Source of the DNA: Iris pallida
Lineage: Eukaryota > Streptophyta > Magnoliopsida > Asparagales > Iridaceae
Reading direction: 5' to 3'
Assembly: GCA_029216955.1 (NCBI GenBank)
Contig: JANAVB010002199.1
Location: forward strand, 11,918,585-11,982,584
Length of the DNA stretch: 64,000 nucleotides
Positions 44,726-56,358 of the stretch are shown in pieces (the stretch's first letter is position 1; the number at the start of each line of letters is the position of its first letter). A program made the translations under genes and the position numbers. The notes beneath the pieces are model-generated. The model was not told the DNA's origin. It saw only the letters and a program-made list of their open reading frames with translations, and made no database searches.

Positions 44726-45950
44726 TTGATCAGCATCAACTAATTTCTTTTGGACTGGCAAGTGAATAGCCAGTGGTTTAGAAGACTGAGGGTGAGAAAC
44801 ACGCCCTTTGACAGGTATAATAAGAGTGTCTTTGGGCACTGCTTCTTGATCTTCTTCAGTATCCATGGCCAATACCACTTTCATAAATTCTTCCTTATAC
44901 ATGCGAGCATCGTTGCAATATGCTTCGACGCCCTTAAAAGGATAAAGGTCTGTAACTTCTTTATGAACTTCTCCTTTGTCATCAACATATTTGAAGCATT
45001 GATGAAGAGTTGATGGAACAACATTATGTTCATGGAGAAAGGGTCTTCCCAGGAGAGCATTGTAAGAACAACCATGATTGTCTATGATATAAAAGGTCAC
45101 CTTTGTGCGAAGATTGCCTATTTGGAGTTTTAGGCGGATCTTGCCCAAAGGTTCACTCCTGCCTTGGTTGAATCCCAAGATAGTGGTGATTGTACTTGAA
45201 AGACTATACACTGGTATTTTTAACGCGTCTAGCATCATTTTTGGCATGATGCTGAGAGCAGACCCTGGATCTATCAGGATACGATCGACTTTCATCGAAT
45301 CGACATACCCTGTATAGTATAGAGGACGATCATGTCTATTATCCTCCAGTAGCATATCATCTTGAGTGAAAGTGATGTTTGGAATCAATTCCAGGACACT
45401 ATGACAATGACTGCAAGAAACTGGTTCTGATTCTGGCTTTTTGAGAAGAGTTAAGCAAGTTTCAGCCTGCATCAAAGCTTCACTTAAAGTCTCTCGGGTC
45501 TCCTTGGAAATGCGCAAGAGCTCGAATATTGATAGCCTAGCCGGTGTATTGGCTTGTTGAGCCAATATATCAAAGTTGTATGGCTTTTCAAGTCCTGTAG
45601 GAAATGATTTCTTCAAAGGTTTGTCAAAACGGACTTGTTGTTTGCCTTTATCAGCAACCACCGGCTTGGGAGGAATAGGCACTACAACTGGTGAAGATGT
45701 GGAAGGAATTTCTTCAGAGGAGGCAAGTTGTACTGGAGTAGGTTCAGAAGAAGAAGTAGGATTCTCTTGAACTTCAGAATGATCTTTCAAATAGGCTTTC
45801 CCTGATCTAGTGCCTAACAGAATCTCTTCGTCAACTATGGGATCAAAAGACACCATGTTGCAAGTTTTTGTCTTGTCTTTAGAACGATCTTTCTTCTTGG
45901 AAGAAGAGGGCACTTCGAATTCCGGAGCAAGAACGGGATGAATCCACACT
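44585..45950 (-). pseudogene. Tat-1 protease region
   Basis: Frame from about 45950 (FEVPSSSKKKDRSKDK) to the stop at 44585; the ORF upstream of 45950 in this frame only shadows gag. It holds a QVRFDKPLKKSFP...YNFDILAQQANTPARLSIFELL segment typical of the gag-protease linker of Tat/Athila elements, then the aspartic protease RILIDPGSALSIMP, with Pro where Gly/Ser is usual after the Asp, and YNALLGRPFLHEHNVVPSTLHQ, the conserved YN.LLGRP.L......ST.H. The repeat-coded Ser/Glu-rich tail follows. It lies in a different frame from gag, so a frameshift near 45950 separates them. Confidence 0.85.
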
Positions 45951-47768
45951 ATTGTCAAGAGACAAGGGAACAAGACCTTCATTTGGTAGAAGTGGAAGAT
46001 TCTCAATCTCAAGAATAGCTTTGGGAATAGGAATGACACCATGCTGTACCATCTGCGGAGGAAAATCACCAAACTGAACTGAAACCATATTCGCAGTAAC
46101 AGTCTTCTTATCTTGTTGCAGAGTGACGACACCAGCATTGACAAGCTCTTGAATTTTGCCTTTGAGCACGTAGCATGCTCGAGTAGGATGTCCAATGAAC
46201 CTGTGGTAGACACAATATTTAGGATGATCTGTCTTACCGACTTTATCAGGTTTTTTTGGGTCTGGGAGCTGAATTTTATTGCTTTTGAGTAAACATTCAA
46301 AGATGCTTGCAGTGTCATTCTCGTCGAAGGAATATTCTATTTTCGGACGAGGTTCCCTTGGTGGAGGTACAGAAGGAGTAGGAGTGGATGTAGGCGGAGC
46401 CACATTGACAGCCAAAGATTCATTATTCTTGTTCAAATTGATGTTTAAAGTCTCTTTTGCTTTACGGTTGTTTTGGCGGTTGCCACAACCTGACGTCTGG
46501 TGTTCATCTCGATCGGGGTTAGACATTTGTACCCCCAATTGTTTGAACTTCTCGGCACTCACTTCAGCAGCTTTGGCGTTGACGATGAATGAAGGCCAAT
46601 CTTGGAATTGGGTAGATCCCGTCCACATACTGATGATAGGCAAAAGATTTGCCTTACAAGTATCAATAGTGACAGCAGCTGGAGTTCCGGGAGGCATTTT
46701 CAAAGCTTCACGGCGGAACCGTTCGATGAAGCTCTCAGCAGTTTCATTGTGTTTCTGTTTGATTTTGTTGAGAGCCGACATAGTCATGTCGTTAAATCCT
46801 TCATAAAACCGTTCCAGGAAGATTTGCTTGAGACCTGAGAAGGAAGTGATACAACCATCGGGCAGACTTCTGTACCAGTCGTATGCTACGTCGGCTAAAC
46901 AACCGACGAATACTCTGGTAAGAAGAGCATCATTTGGCTGGAGTTGAACGGTCATTACCTTAAAATGATTGATGAATTGGCTTGATGAGGTACTGCCATC
47001 AAACAAAGAAATCGTTGGGATCTTGTACTTTGGCGGGAACGGGACTTCCTTCTATTCAACTGGATAGGGCTGCTTGATCCCCAACCTTTGTAAGTTGTCT
47101 TTCTCTTTGAAAGCTTCGAACTGGGTTCGTAAGAGTTTGACAGCTTCATTGGCATCTTCTGTTGACGAAGAAGGAGCAGGTTGAGTTAGAATGGTAGGAG
47201 GAGGAACAGCATTGTAAGCACTACCCCCAGCTCCTGATTGACTAGGTGTAGTTTGAACTTGTACTTGTACAGGAGGCATTTGAGGAGACACTACCCCCAG
47301 CCCAGTATTGGCAGGTACTGAAGATGCTATGATCTCCGGACTCACAGTAGGTACAGTCGGTAGAGTAACATGTTGTGCCACAATGATAGAATGCATACTA
47401 GCAACCATTACAGCCATAGTTTTTAGCTTGTCTTCAAGTGCAGCAATTCGCTATTCCTGATTTGAAGAAGAAGCATCTGGATCTTCATTGACAACATAAG
47501 CTGTCACTTCTCTTGGTACAGTGAAAGACACTGTTTGTTCAGAGCATTCGCTGTATGCATCATAGTCGGAGAAAGAGTCATCTCCTGACTGAGAAGTAGG
47601 AAGACAACCTGAAGGATTTTGAGGAAGATTTCTTTGACCGATTGTATCTCGGCTTCGAGAACGGGTATGTCGAAACACTCCTTCAGAAGATTCTTGGAGT
47701 AATTCTAAATACCGCTGGCTTGGCTTACGAGGTTTGCCGTGCTTAGAACATCTTCTATCCCCAGTGTC
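45879..47768 (-). pseudogene. Tat-1 gag
   Basis: A single frame (the same as ORF1 upstream) runs from after the ORF1 stop to 45879, with stops near 47449 and at 47052. It starts with a Ser/Arg/Asp-rich part (HTRSRSRDTIG, SQSGDDSFSDYDAYSE), then a coiled piece RIAALEDKLK and a Pro/Gln-rich part. The capsid follows: YKIPTISLFDGSTSSSQFINHF, AYDWYRSLPDGCITSF, QIFLERFYEGFN and NETAESFIERFRREALK (retrotransposon gag family). The knuckle-like segment CVYHRFIGHPTRACYVLKGKIQELV is the Tat/Athila version of the nucleocapsid finger. Gag assembles virus-like particles; the two stops are consistent with Gln codons mutated C to T. Confidence 0.9.
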
Positions 47769-49277
47769 TCAGAAAGTCATGTTAACAGAAGCATACAAGA
47801 CTTTGTCTTCCTCTGACATAGGTTCAGATTTAGCAAACGTCAGACGATCGAAGACAGATCGTTTTGTTGTTTGACAACAACATTGGATGATGACTTTGTG
47901 GTTACAACGATGATCAGATGGTTGAACTGAAGATGTCGAAATAGTATCCCACTTTTGTCTAAGATATTCTCGGAGATCAGGAACAACAACAGGACGAGGA
48001 AAACTCTGAGGGATCTGTTCTTTGATAACATTCGGAACATGATTCCGATTCTTCAAATATTTAGTCCCTTGAGTATACAGGGAAGTGCTTACTTCACTGG
48101 CATAAGTGTCAGGATTTTTAACCCTGGAGATTTGTTTTTGATGAGGTTTGGTCTTCGGCATTGGCTGTTTGCGTTTTACCGAAGTGGGTCTGTTGAGATA
48201 AGTTCTAAGATCAGCAAATTCACCCCCAGGGGTTTCTGTCTGAGACACTAACAGTTTTCCCTGTTTGGAACGGAAAATCTTGAGAGTCGGGAGGTCCTGG
48301 AATTCTGCTACCGGGGTAGGCAGAATACCTCTTTGGTCAGTACAAGTTCTCTTGTTATAAAGGAAAGAAGAATCCTTGTTTGAAAGAGTTCTAGTACTGA
48401 TTGGTGCTGAGGCACGTTCAGATTGATCTTCTTCGGTAAAAACTGAAGAAGATTGAGAAAAGACTAAAGGACCTTTTCCTTTGTTTTGTGAAGAAGGGTT
48501 AGCAAAAGAGCGTTTCCCTCTGTTGTCTTCCAAGTCATGGGACAAGGAAGTTTGAGAAAAGACCAACGGGCCTTTTCCTTTATTTTGAAGAGGATGAGGA
48601 ATAGTCAAAGGACTACCCCCAGTGGATTGCGCAGGAGCAACAGTGTATTTGGGAAGAGGAGCAGAGTCTTTTCCCTTGTTATGAGAAGAAGAGAGCTTAG
48701 CCAAAAGGCTGTTACTCTTGGATTGCGCAGGCATGCTTTGCGCATGGGTTGATGGTATACTGGTTCTGGCCACAGAGACTGTAGTTTGCGCATCAGGAGT
48801 TCTTGCCACAGAATGCTTAGGGTGCACTCTGGTTGCTGGAGTGTTGGTTTGCGCAGGAAGATTGGCAGCCAACTGCGCCAGAGGTATAGGGACTTTACAC
48901 TTAGCCATGGCAGCATAAGAAGTCTTTTGTGCACTGGCCATAGCAAACTGTACAGCAGTAGCAGAGACAGATTGTGCAACCGGCTTGATGACAGAAACTT
49001 TAGACTGCACAGCAGGCTTGCTGGCAGACTGTACAGAAGACTTGCTTTCAGCATTAACAGAATGCGCAGCAGTCTTTGGGACCCATACTGGGCGCACTTT
49101 GCTTGTGGCAGCAGTGGTTGCAGTACGAGGAGTGGTCTTGGAATTGATTATAGACTCGTAGGCTGTCTGGTTGATCTTCACAACCAGTATCTTCTGCGTC
49201 TTTCCGATAGACGCTACGTCACATTGAGTTGTCACTTCCTCATCAGAGGAGAAAGTCGTCCCCAGCAGAGTCGCCAT
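47769..49277 (-). CDS. Tat-1 ORF1, 502 aa, intact, function unknown
   Basis: The ATG at 49277 gives MATLLGTTFSSDEEV and ends at TGA 47769. The protein is Ser/Thr/Ala/Gln-rich, basic and largely disordered, with N-terminal TQCDVASIGKTQKILVVKINQ, a long AQ/TS-rich part, two near-identical QNKGKGPLVFSQ blocks (48580-48470), and a C-terminal part LREYLRQKWDTISTSSVQPSDHRCNHKVIIQCCCQTTKRSVFDRLTF. The start lies in the primer-binding site. Ogre-type Tat elements have a comparable uncharacterised ORF before gag. The frame continues past the TGA without a further stop into gag, so ORF1 and gag may once have been one ORF, or the TGA may be the true end. No domain is recognised. Confidence 0.7.
   Translation of the reverse strand: MATLLGTTFSSDEEVTTQCDVASIGKTQKILVVKINQTAYESIINSKTTPRTATTAATSKVRPVWVPKTAAHSVNAESKSSVQSASKPAVQSKVSVIKPVAQSVSATAVQFAMASAQKTSYAAMAKCKVPIPLAQLAANLPAQTNTPATRVHPKHSVARTPDAQTTVSVARTSIPSTHAQSMPAQSKSNSLLAKLSSSHNKGKDSAPLPKYTVAPAQSTGGSPLTIPHPLQNKGKGPLVFSQTSLSHDLEDNRGKRSFANPSSQNKGKGPLVFSQSSSVFTEEDQSERASAPISTRTLSNKDSSFLYNKRTCTDQRGILPTPVAEFQDLPTLKIFRSKQGKLLVSQTETPGGEFADLRTYLNRPTSVKRKQPMPKTKPHQKQISRVKNPDTYASEVSTSLYTQGTKYLKNRNHVPNVIKEQIPQSFPRPVVVPDLREYLRQKWDTISTSSVQPSDHRCNHKVIIQCCCQTTKRSVFDRLTFAKSEPMSEEDKVLYASVNMTF
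49260..49276 (-). other. Tat-1 primer-binding site, overlapping the ORF1 start codon
   Basis: The minus strand reads TGGCGACTCTGCTGGGG three bases from the LTR. It resembles the TGGCGACTCC..TGGGG sites of Ogre-like Tat elements attributed to tRNA-Arg. Its first two bases are the TG of the ORF1 ATG (49277-49275), so the primer site encodes the N-terminus ATLLG. Confidence 0.8.
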
Positions 49278-49279
49278 TT

Positions 49280-50202
49280 TGTTTGCAAAAATAAAAGTTG
49301 AAAAACTTTATTGATACAAACTTTGTAAAAGATTACAATTTGAATTCTGGGAATGGTACAACTTTAGGAATCCAATCTAGATGACGATTGCTTTATCCCT
49401 TGGACGATGTGAACTTTGAAGTCGAAGCCTCTGAAGTTGAAAATAACTCTGGAATTGAAGACAAAAAGCCTCGAAAGTTGAAGGCAAAAGCCTCGGAAGA
49501 ATGCAGCAGCACTTGGGCAAGAACTCTCTGAACTTTGAAGTCTGATCTTTCTATAATCTGATCTCTGATTATTGATCCCCTTTTTTTGAATGGAGACTTG
49601 AAACTCTATTTATAGAGTTCTGAGAAATAACTAACTTTTAGTTATTCTGGACTGCGCATGATGGAGTACGCAGCAATTAGATTGCGCAGCAATGGACTGC
49701 ACAGGCAGTTGCTGGATCATGGGCCAACTGTCTTGGACACATGGCATCATTTGATTGAAATACGCATGATCATGCATAGACAGTTGCCACGAAATGAGCA
49801 ATTGATGGCATGAATGCCACGTGTATTTTGTCATTTGTGTTGATAGAACGCGCACATTGAATTGCGCAGACTTTGGATTGCGCCAACTTGGATTGCGCAG
49901 GAAATAGATTACGCCAACATAGATTGCGCCAACATGGATTGCGCTGCCAGCTGTCCTCGAGCGCCGTGCTGCACGATTAAACAAACGGTCGCCTCGTTCT
50001 CCGTGCTGTCAATTGTCAGAAGATTTGATTTCTGTCAGGTAATGATGGTGATTTGCCACGTCAGCCTGCGCGCTTGGAAGTGTGCGCAAACTATCTTGCG
50101 CAATCTGAATGGTGCGCAATCTGATGTCTGCGCAATTCATCTGACAGTTGTATTTCTTGATTTTCTGACTTTGTTGATGTATGCCACTTGATTTTTTTAG
50201 GA

Positions 50203-50208
<6 letters not shown>
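49280..50208 (-). mobile_element. Tat-1 5' LTR
   Basis: 929 bp, closely similar to the 3' LTR over its whole length; small deletions (for example one GATTGCGCAGCAATTG unit near 49690) explain the length difference. TATA box in AACTCTATTTATAGAGTT (49602-49619, minus-strand TATAAATA). It retains more CG in GCGCA motifs than the 3' LTR. Confidence 0.95.
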
Positions 50209-50237
<29 letters not shown>

Positions 50238-50507
50238 ATTTTTGAAATTAATTATTATTATAATTTATTATTTATGAGAATAATATTTAAAATTTTGCTT
50301 CCGTTAATATTTGATTAAATACGATGATTTAAATTAAAATTTTATTTACAATATTATTAGATTGATTTTAAATTAAAATATAGGAATTATCTAGAGTCGA
50401 TTTGGATTGGATTGTATTGGATTTAAATTGATTTGAAAAAAATGGCGATTTATCTATGGGGAGTTTAAACAATCCCAATTCTTATCGAAGTAGGAGTTTC
50501 CACCTCC

Positions 50508-50514
50508 TATATAA
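50508..50514 (+). promoter_or_regulatory. TATA box of family-X 3' LTR
   Basis: CACCTCCTATATAAGGAGAG, as in the other copies. Confidence 0.65.
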
Positions 50515-52002
50515 GGAGAGACTCTTTGCTCCTTTTTCCATAATTCCACAACCCCAAATTTTTCCACCACAAGTTGTGCATCGTGTCCGTGTCCCCTTTC
50601 CATCCACTATATCCTTTTCTTCTACGTATACATGATCACGTCTGTGTCCAACAAACCTGGACACATCTCCTCGTCACCATCACCATGTCGGACACACCTG
50701 ATATGGCCCAATTCCTAGAAAACCCTAATTCTAACCCCACCCTCATGGCCGCAACAGCCTCCCCGATGCCGCGACTCTCCAGCCGTCTCATTTCCCATAA
50801 CTACCGCACTTTCTCCCTGCCGTATCCCCCAACACCTCCAATCACCCTTCGGCCTCGACCACCTAGCCATAAGCCTCATCCTCACAACCACACCAGCGGC
50901 CATCAAAACAACCACCATCTTCATCATCATCACCACCACTAGCCGAACCAGAAACCCTGAAACCACATCAACCCATCGGCAAAAACGAGAAACTCACCTC
51001 CGACTCCCCAAGCGCCGCAGAACTCCACCACCGTACTCCTTACTCGTGCTGCCATCTGCCTCGTTAATCCACCTCATCCGCGGCCACCAGCTCCATCCAC
51101 GCCAGGCCACATCTGACCCCAATCCATGGCGAACGGCTCCGGTGCCCTGTGTTCGCCGAACCGGGCTCGGGCGAGCACCCCTAGTCGCTCTGGCCGCACC
51201 CGCCACCCGCGGTTGGACCCCAAGCCAGTCTCGTGCGTTCGCCTCGGAGTGTCGTCCGCCATGGCACCGTGCCACCAGCGTCCGGTGAGCATCCCGCTTC
51301 TCCCGTCTTTCCTCCTCGACCCGCAACCGCCGGCGACTCCTCCCACTCGGCCGGCCACCGCACACAGCCACGTCGCCTCCGATGTAAGTCCCATCTTCTT
51401 TTCCTCTCCGATCTCCTCCCTTCTCTCACAGCTCTCCCTATCATTCTTCTGCTTCTGCCCCTGCTCCCTCTTTCCCGATTTCCCCTCTCACTCCCTTTTC
51501 CTTTCTTTAATAAGAAGAGGAGCACAGACTTTATTCTTGGTATTTATATATACATTTTATTTTACTTATTCTTCTTTCCTTTTAGATTTTTGCTCTCCAC
51601 CAAACACTATATTGTTTGCTTCTGTCCACTTCCCCGAGAGAATGAGTAGGTGTGTGCTGTCAATGTGCTATTATGGGGTTTGTTACTTTTTCTTATTTTG
51701 ATTTGTTGTTTTGTCAATTTATTTTCCTTTGTTATCAATATTATTATTAATCAGTTACTATCCTTACAATTTTTATTATCATTAATATTATTGTTATAAA
51801 TTTTGATTAATTTATAAATTTTATTAATTTCTAAAATACATATATCTTGTTAAAAACAACATATATGTATAAAATTTCTATTAGTTTCATTGGTATTATT
51901 ATAGTTAATTTAATATTTTATATTTTCCAAAGTATATATCTAAAAAGTGTTTCGACTACTAAAATACAATTTTCAAAGATTTATGAATTTTTCCAAAAAA
52001 AT

Positions 52003-52157
<155 letters not shown>

Positions 52158-53531
52158 CAAATAAAATAATTTATATTATGATCTTAAATATAAACAACAA
52201 GCTTCCAAAAAGATATATGTAAATAATTCTTAGATAAGTTGTGAATATTTTCTAAATAAGTGTATAAGAAAATTTCTTTTCTAAATTGATTTCTCTCCTA
52301 GATTAGATTCTTGATCATGACTAATCATATTCCCTATTTTCTTATAAAATTGGACTTCTACATATCGACCTCAGCCAGTCGAACTATTCTGGACTTGTCG
52401 GATCGTTACACCACACCCAGCGTCACACCAGGCAAGACACTTTATTATTTCTGTTTAATTACTTTCTCGATATCATGCATGCTTTTTATTTATTTATAGC
52501 AAATATAAACTCGTTCTTTCAAAATTGTATGTAGATGCAAATTACTATACTTTAGTTTTCTTTATGTATTTGGCCTAGAGTTAAGGGACCACCCTTTGTC
52601 TGTGTCGCATTCATTGGCCTCGATACCTGTGTGCCACGAAGTCGCGATTCGCATATAGATACGGACTTGTGTGCTGACTGATCATCGGTACGTACAGGCC
52701 ATACATTAGGATATAACTGCTAACAATTATGGATGTCTAGAAGACTTAGCGGTTATTAGGAATATCGTTATGTGGATACAGCACATATAGTGCATGGGGA
52801 GGGAGAAGACAGCTATTAGGCGTAAGGGATTTCACTCGTTTACTTTCCTCTAGATGCCATTAGTGACGCAGTCGAGTACTAGTGGCCGTGCATTTACTTT
52901 TCTCTAGATGCTATTAGTGACTCACCCGAGAGCTAGTGTGCCGTACATTTGTTTATTTCTATTCTCTATATGCCACTAGTGTCTCGGTTGAAACGCTAAC
53001 GCGTCGTGCCTCTATCTTCGGAAAGACCCTGTGTGGAACGTTGTCTTCAAAGTGCATTTTCACATAGAATGGTTACGGACCTTTATCTGATTTTCGGTTG
53101 AGCTAACTATATTCAGTTTATGGCATGATATTATGTGTCTTGTTACGTCCCTTTGAGAACCTGGTGATTTCTCTAGGTGTGCTTTTGTGATGTTGCACAG
53201 GTGCTCTAGCCAAGGCCATGACTTGCTCTCTTCCTTCGAGGATGATTGTACTTGAATCTTCTTCGCATCGCTCGACAAATTTCTTAATTTTGTATTTCTC
53301 TCTTTGTTGGTAATAGATTTGTCTCCGCCCAACAACTTATATAAACAATAATTTATAAGTTATTATAAATTCTTTATTCTTTATTTGTGGATGAGATTAG
53401 TGTCGTAATTTTCTACACTTTACAGCTTATGTATACATACGATGGTTCCATATATTGGAGTATACTTTGTATGTATGCAGCTGGCATGATTACGTTCCTA
53501 GTCCTATGTATTTTGGGACTGGGGCATTACA

Positions 53532-54561
53532 TATACATTTGCAGGATCATCCGATGGTTCATCTTCTGAGTCGCTAGCTTCACTTTCATGCCAGATGCTG
53601 GTGTTGGCATATCTTCTAGAAGTATATTTCTTCAAGTAACTCTTTTCACATTTTTTGCCCTTTTTGGTTGATAATGATGTTGTCGGACAGTCCTTCTTCA
53701 TGTGTCATTTCCTCTTGCAACCGTAGCAGTTGGATATTGTTGCTATTGTGTTCCTTTATTATTCGGTTGAATCTCATGAACTTCTTGAACTCCTTCACTA
53801 GGAGTGCTTGATCCTCAATGTCGAAATCACTATCGTCAGAATATTCTTCGACAGTCCTTCGGTGTTGAGCTTTGAGGGTGATTGATTTCTCCTTTGGTGC
53901 AACGTCTTCAAAGTCTTGAATTTTTAGCTCGTGAGTGAGTAGCTTTCCCATGAGCGTTTCAAGAGACATGATATTGAGGTTATTTCCTTCAATAATTGTT
54001 GTAGCCTTCGAAATTCAGTTCTTTGTGAGAGCTCGTAGCAACTTGCGAATATTCTTATGGTTATTGTATTTCTTGGCTAGGGAGGACAAAGAATTTATAA
54101 TATCCCAAAATCTTGTGGACATTTGTGTAACTGATTCGTTTGGCTTCATCTTGAACGTCTCATATTCTTGTGTAAGTATACTTATCATAGACTCCTTGAC
54201 TGGCGTCGTGCCTTCATGAGTAACTTCGAGAAGTTTTCATACTTCATTGGATGTTGTACATGTAGACATCTTGATAAATTCAGTCATGTCTAGAGCACAA
54301 AATAAAGCATTAATAGTACGTACATTAAGATTGACTTCTTTTTTTCAGAGTCAGTATACTTGTCTTGTGCTTTTTCAACCAAATTTATCAATAAGAACAC
54401 GGGGAGGCTTTTTATAGCCATCAACTATAATAACCATAGGTCAAAATTTAGAGATTTTAGAAAGAAACTCATACATGTTTCCAGTAAGTGTAGTTGGTAC
54501 CATCAAATAGTGGCGGTCTGTTTGTGGCTTGGCATTCACTTGTGAATTTCATAGTTGCCAT
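53532..54561 (-). pseudogene. Copia-C gag, N-terminal part
   Basis: Start ATG at 54561 on the minus strand: MATMKFTSECQATNRPPLFDGTNYTYWK, the standard opening of SIRE-type copia gag, soon hit by a stop near 54470. Further on LETLMGKLLTHELKIQDFE (53969-53646) is the segment before the zinc knuckle. KRK-HMKKDCPTTS (the end of the CX2CX4HX4C knuckle, about 53710-53690) and the acidic ASDSEDEPSDDPAN end at the family-X junction 53531. The reading continues at 22298 with CLMAYD. Several stops and frameshifts are present. Confidence 0.85.
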
Positions 54562-54643
54562 ATGTGATATAGTGATCTTATGTAACAGCAATTATATATA
54601 GAGAAAATAATAGCAATGTTACATCGCTTTACCTGTATAACCT

Positions 54644-54655
54644 GCTCTGATACCA
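54644..54655 (-). other. Copia-C primer-binding site
   Basis: The minus strand reads TGGTATCAGAGC, two bases from the 5' LTR and about 80 bp upstream of the gag start. Confidence 0.95.
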
Positions 54656-54657
54656 AT

Positions 54658-55683
54658 TGTAGGATCAAAATATAAAGCGATATACTCTAGAGGGGGTGAA
54701 TAGCATAGGCAGCAAAATATTAACTATTAAAAATGTTAGTAGCGAGATCACAGAAATATATCACAGATATGAAAATATAAAAGTAAAGTGCAAAGAGAAA
54801 ACACAAACACGACGATGTATGCTGGCCTCCCTCTTGTGAGGACTAATCAAGTCGAGAGAACTAGCTCCCTGTTGAAATCCATTATCGAAAACTGCAAGTT
54901 TTCATACAAAGTCCTTGCAACTTCTACATACACAAGCTTTGATCCGAAGCACTCGACCAACTTCAATTGTGAAGTGTCTTACTTTTTGCCAAGCCTCTTT
55001 ATTATAATCACTCTGAACTTCTAGACCGTATCGTACTAGCAAATCGACTAGAGGATTGTAACTGGCTTGGGATTTGAAAATGAAAGCGTAGAAGGCTTTG
55101 GAAGAACGCAGTAAGCTTAAACAAAAGAGATAAGAAAGTAAATTGGCGTGTTGAAATAGTAGAAATTATTCTCTATTTATAGGATTTTCAAAGGAAGAAT
55201 TCGGACAGAATTCTATGAAAGGATCTCAGCATATAGTCGTTGCATCTGTAACTGCGGGAAGACTGAGTTTAAAAAGCAACGTTCCACCAACCGAACTCGG
55301 GCCGAATTCAGGGCGAATTCGTCCAGAGTTCTCGTGGTTCAGAATGGGTGAATTTTGGATTTTGAAACTCAGGCTTTGGGCTTTCGAATGTCCAAACAGT
55401 TAGGAAGTAGTTTGGGCTAGTTTTCAAAACAAATGGATATTTTTGAAAATTGTTCTGGGTACCCTATTTGTTAGTATGACTCAGTTTATATTATATTCAT
55501 AGACTCAATAAAATGTGAAAAAATATATTGATAATTAAAAAATACAAATGCAATGACACACACAGCTCCAAGTCTTGAACGGTTGTAGTAGCAGTTCTAG
55601 AAGTTCGTCCAAGTAGCCCTTATATCGAGATAGTGTTAGATCAATTATTAAAATTTGGTTCGACCGTGACCAATGGGCCAACA
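54658..55683 (-). mobile_element. Copia-C 5' LTR
   Basis: 1026 bp, plus view TGTAGGATCAAAATAT...GGGCCAACA, paired with 4753-5796. A primer-binding site abuts its left side, so it is the 5' LTR of a minus-strand element. Confidence 0.9.
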
Positions 55684-55688
55684 CAACT
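55684..55688. other. Target-site duplication of Copia-C (right copy, CAACT)
   Basis: CAACT directly after the LTR's CA, matching 4748-4752. Confidence 0.9.
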
Positions 55689-56212
55689 CAGGCCGCCACC
55701 TTCCATGTTGGATGATCCAACTGACCCGTTCATGCCTGGGCGCCATCCCAAAGACAATTTTGCCCCATTTGTCCACCGGACTCTGCCTCCCAATCTATGG
55801 GTCCCTTCATAAACCCGAAGTTTCTCCATCATTCATATGCCACTCCATCTCTTGAATGACACTTCCACGTGACCTTATCACTGTCTTAACGGTCACAGAG
55901 TCATTATTGTTTACATGGTGAGTCCAGAAGTTCCCTCATTTTAAGTATCTTGCCTTCATCCATATGGCCCATAAAGATTCCTGCATCACAAACCTCCAAG
56001 TAAACATCATGCAAGCAAGCTCCTGCATTGTCCGCAATGGCCTCAGCCCCACGCCACCCTCAGCCTTCGGTCGACATAACACATTCCACCCAATCGCATG
56101 TATCCTACCTCTCCAGATAAAATTGGTACAAACCTTTTCGATTCTGCGCAAAATAGCAGTGGGTAAAGATATCACCTGCAACCCGAATGTCGTGATATCG
56201 GATATGATCGAT
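55689..56212 (-). pseudogene. LINE (L1-like) ORF2, part 1 (RT C-terminal region)
   Basis: The minus strand from 56212 reads MVRSIISDITTFGLQVISLPTAILRRIEKVCTNFIW-type sequence, then GWNVLCRPKAEGGVGLRPLRTMQELACMMFTWRF and LWAIWMKARYLK. This is the conserved W..VC.PK..GGLGLR.L...N.A...K..WR....LW..W....YL of plant L1 RT C-termini. Stops follow, then GRVRWTNGAKLSLGW and HGRWRPEL, which would join LHPWA at 4747. Upstream coding sequence is cut off by the CT/TA microsatellite at 56221. Confidence 0.8.
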
Positions 56213-56216
56213 CGAA

Positions 56217-56358
<142 letters not shown>

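Larger units (their letters stand above)
33468..50208 (-). mobile_element. Tat-1: 16.7-kb Tat-lineage Ty3/gypsy element
   Basis: LTRs at 33468-34421 and 49280-50208, with TSD TATAT inside a TA microsatellite. The right LTR ends in TA instead of CA, one transition. The minus-strand order is 5' LTR, primer-binding site, ORF1, gag, protease, RT, RNase H, aRNase H, integrase. Then follow about 6 kb with two plus-strand (antisense) units, a polypurine tract and the 3' LTR. The second RNase H domain, an ORF1 before gag (as in Ogre) and antisense ORFs after pol (reported for Grande and Retand) place it in the Tat lineage. The coding regions have several stops and frameshifts; ORF1 and the small antisense ORF are intact. 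Confidence 0.9.

Noticed and set aside
45951..46318. N-terminal half of the long minus-strand ORF starting at 46318
   Set aside because: It overlaps gag in another frame and shows no domain; the protease frame becomes meaningful only after about 45950.
46279..46838. Plus-strand ORFs over Tat-1 gag
   Set aside because: They are antisense shadows of the gag frame; unlike the real antisense genes they overlap coding sequence and have no promoter or poly(A) signal.
48786..49301. 171-codon plus-strand ORF over ORF1
   Set aside because: Shadow of the intact ORF1 on the opposite strand, running into the LTR.
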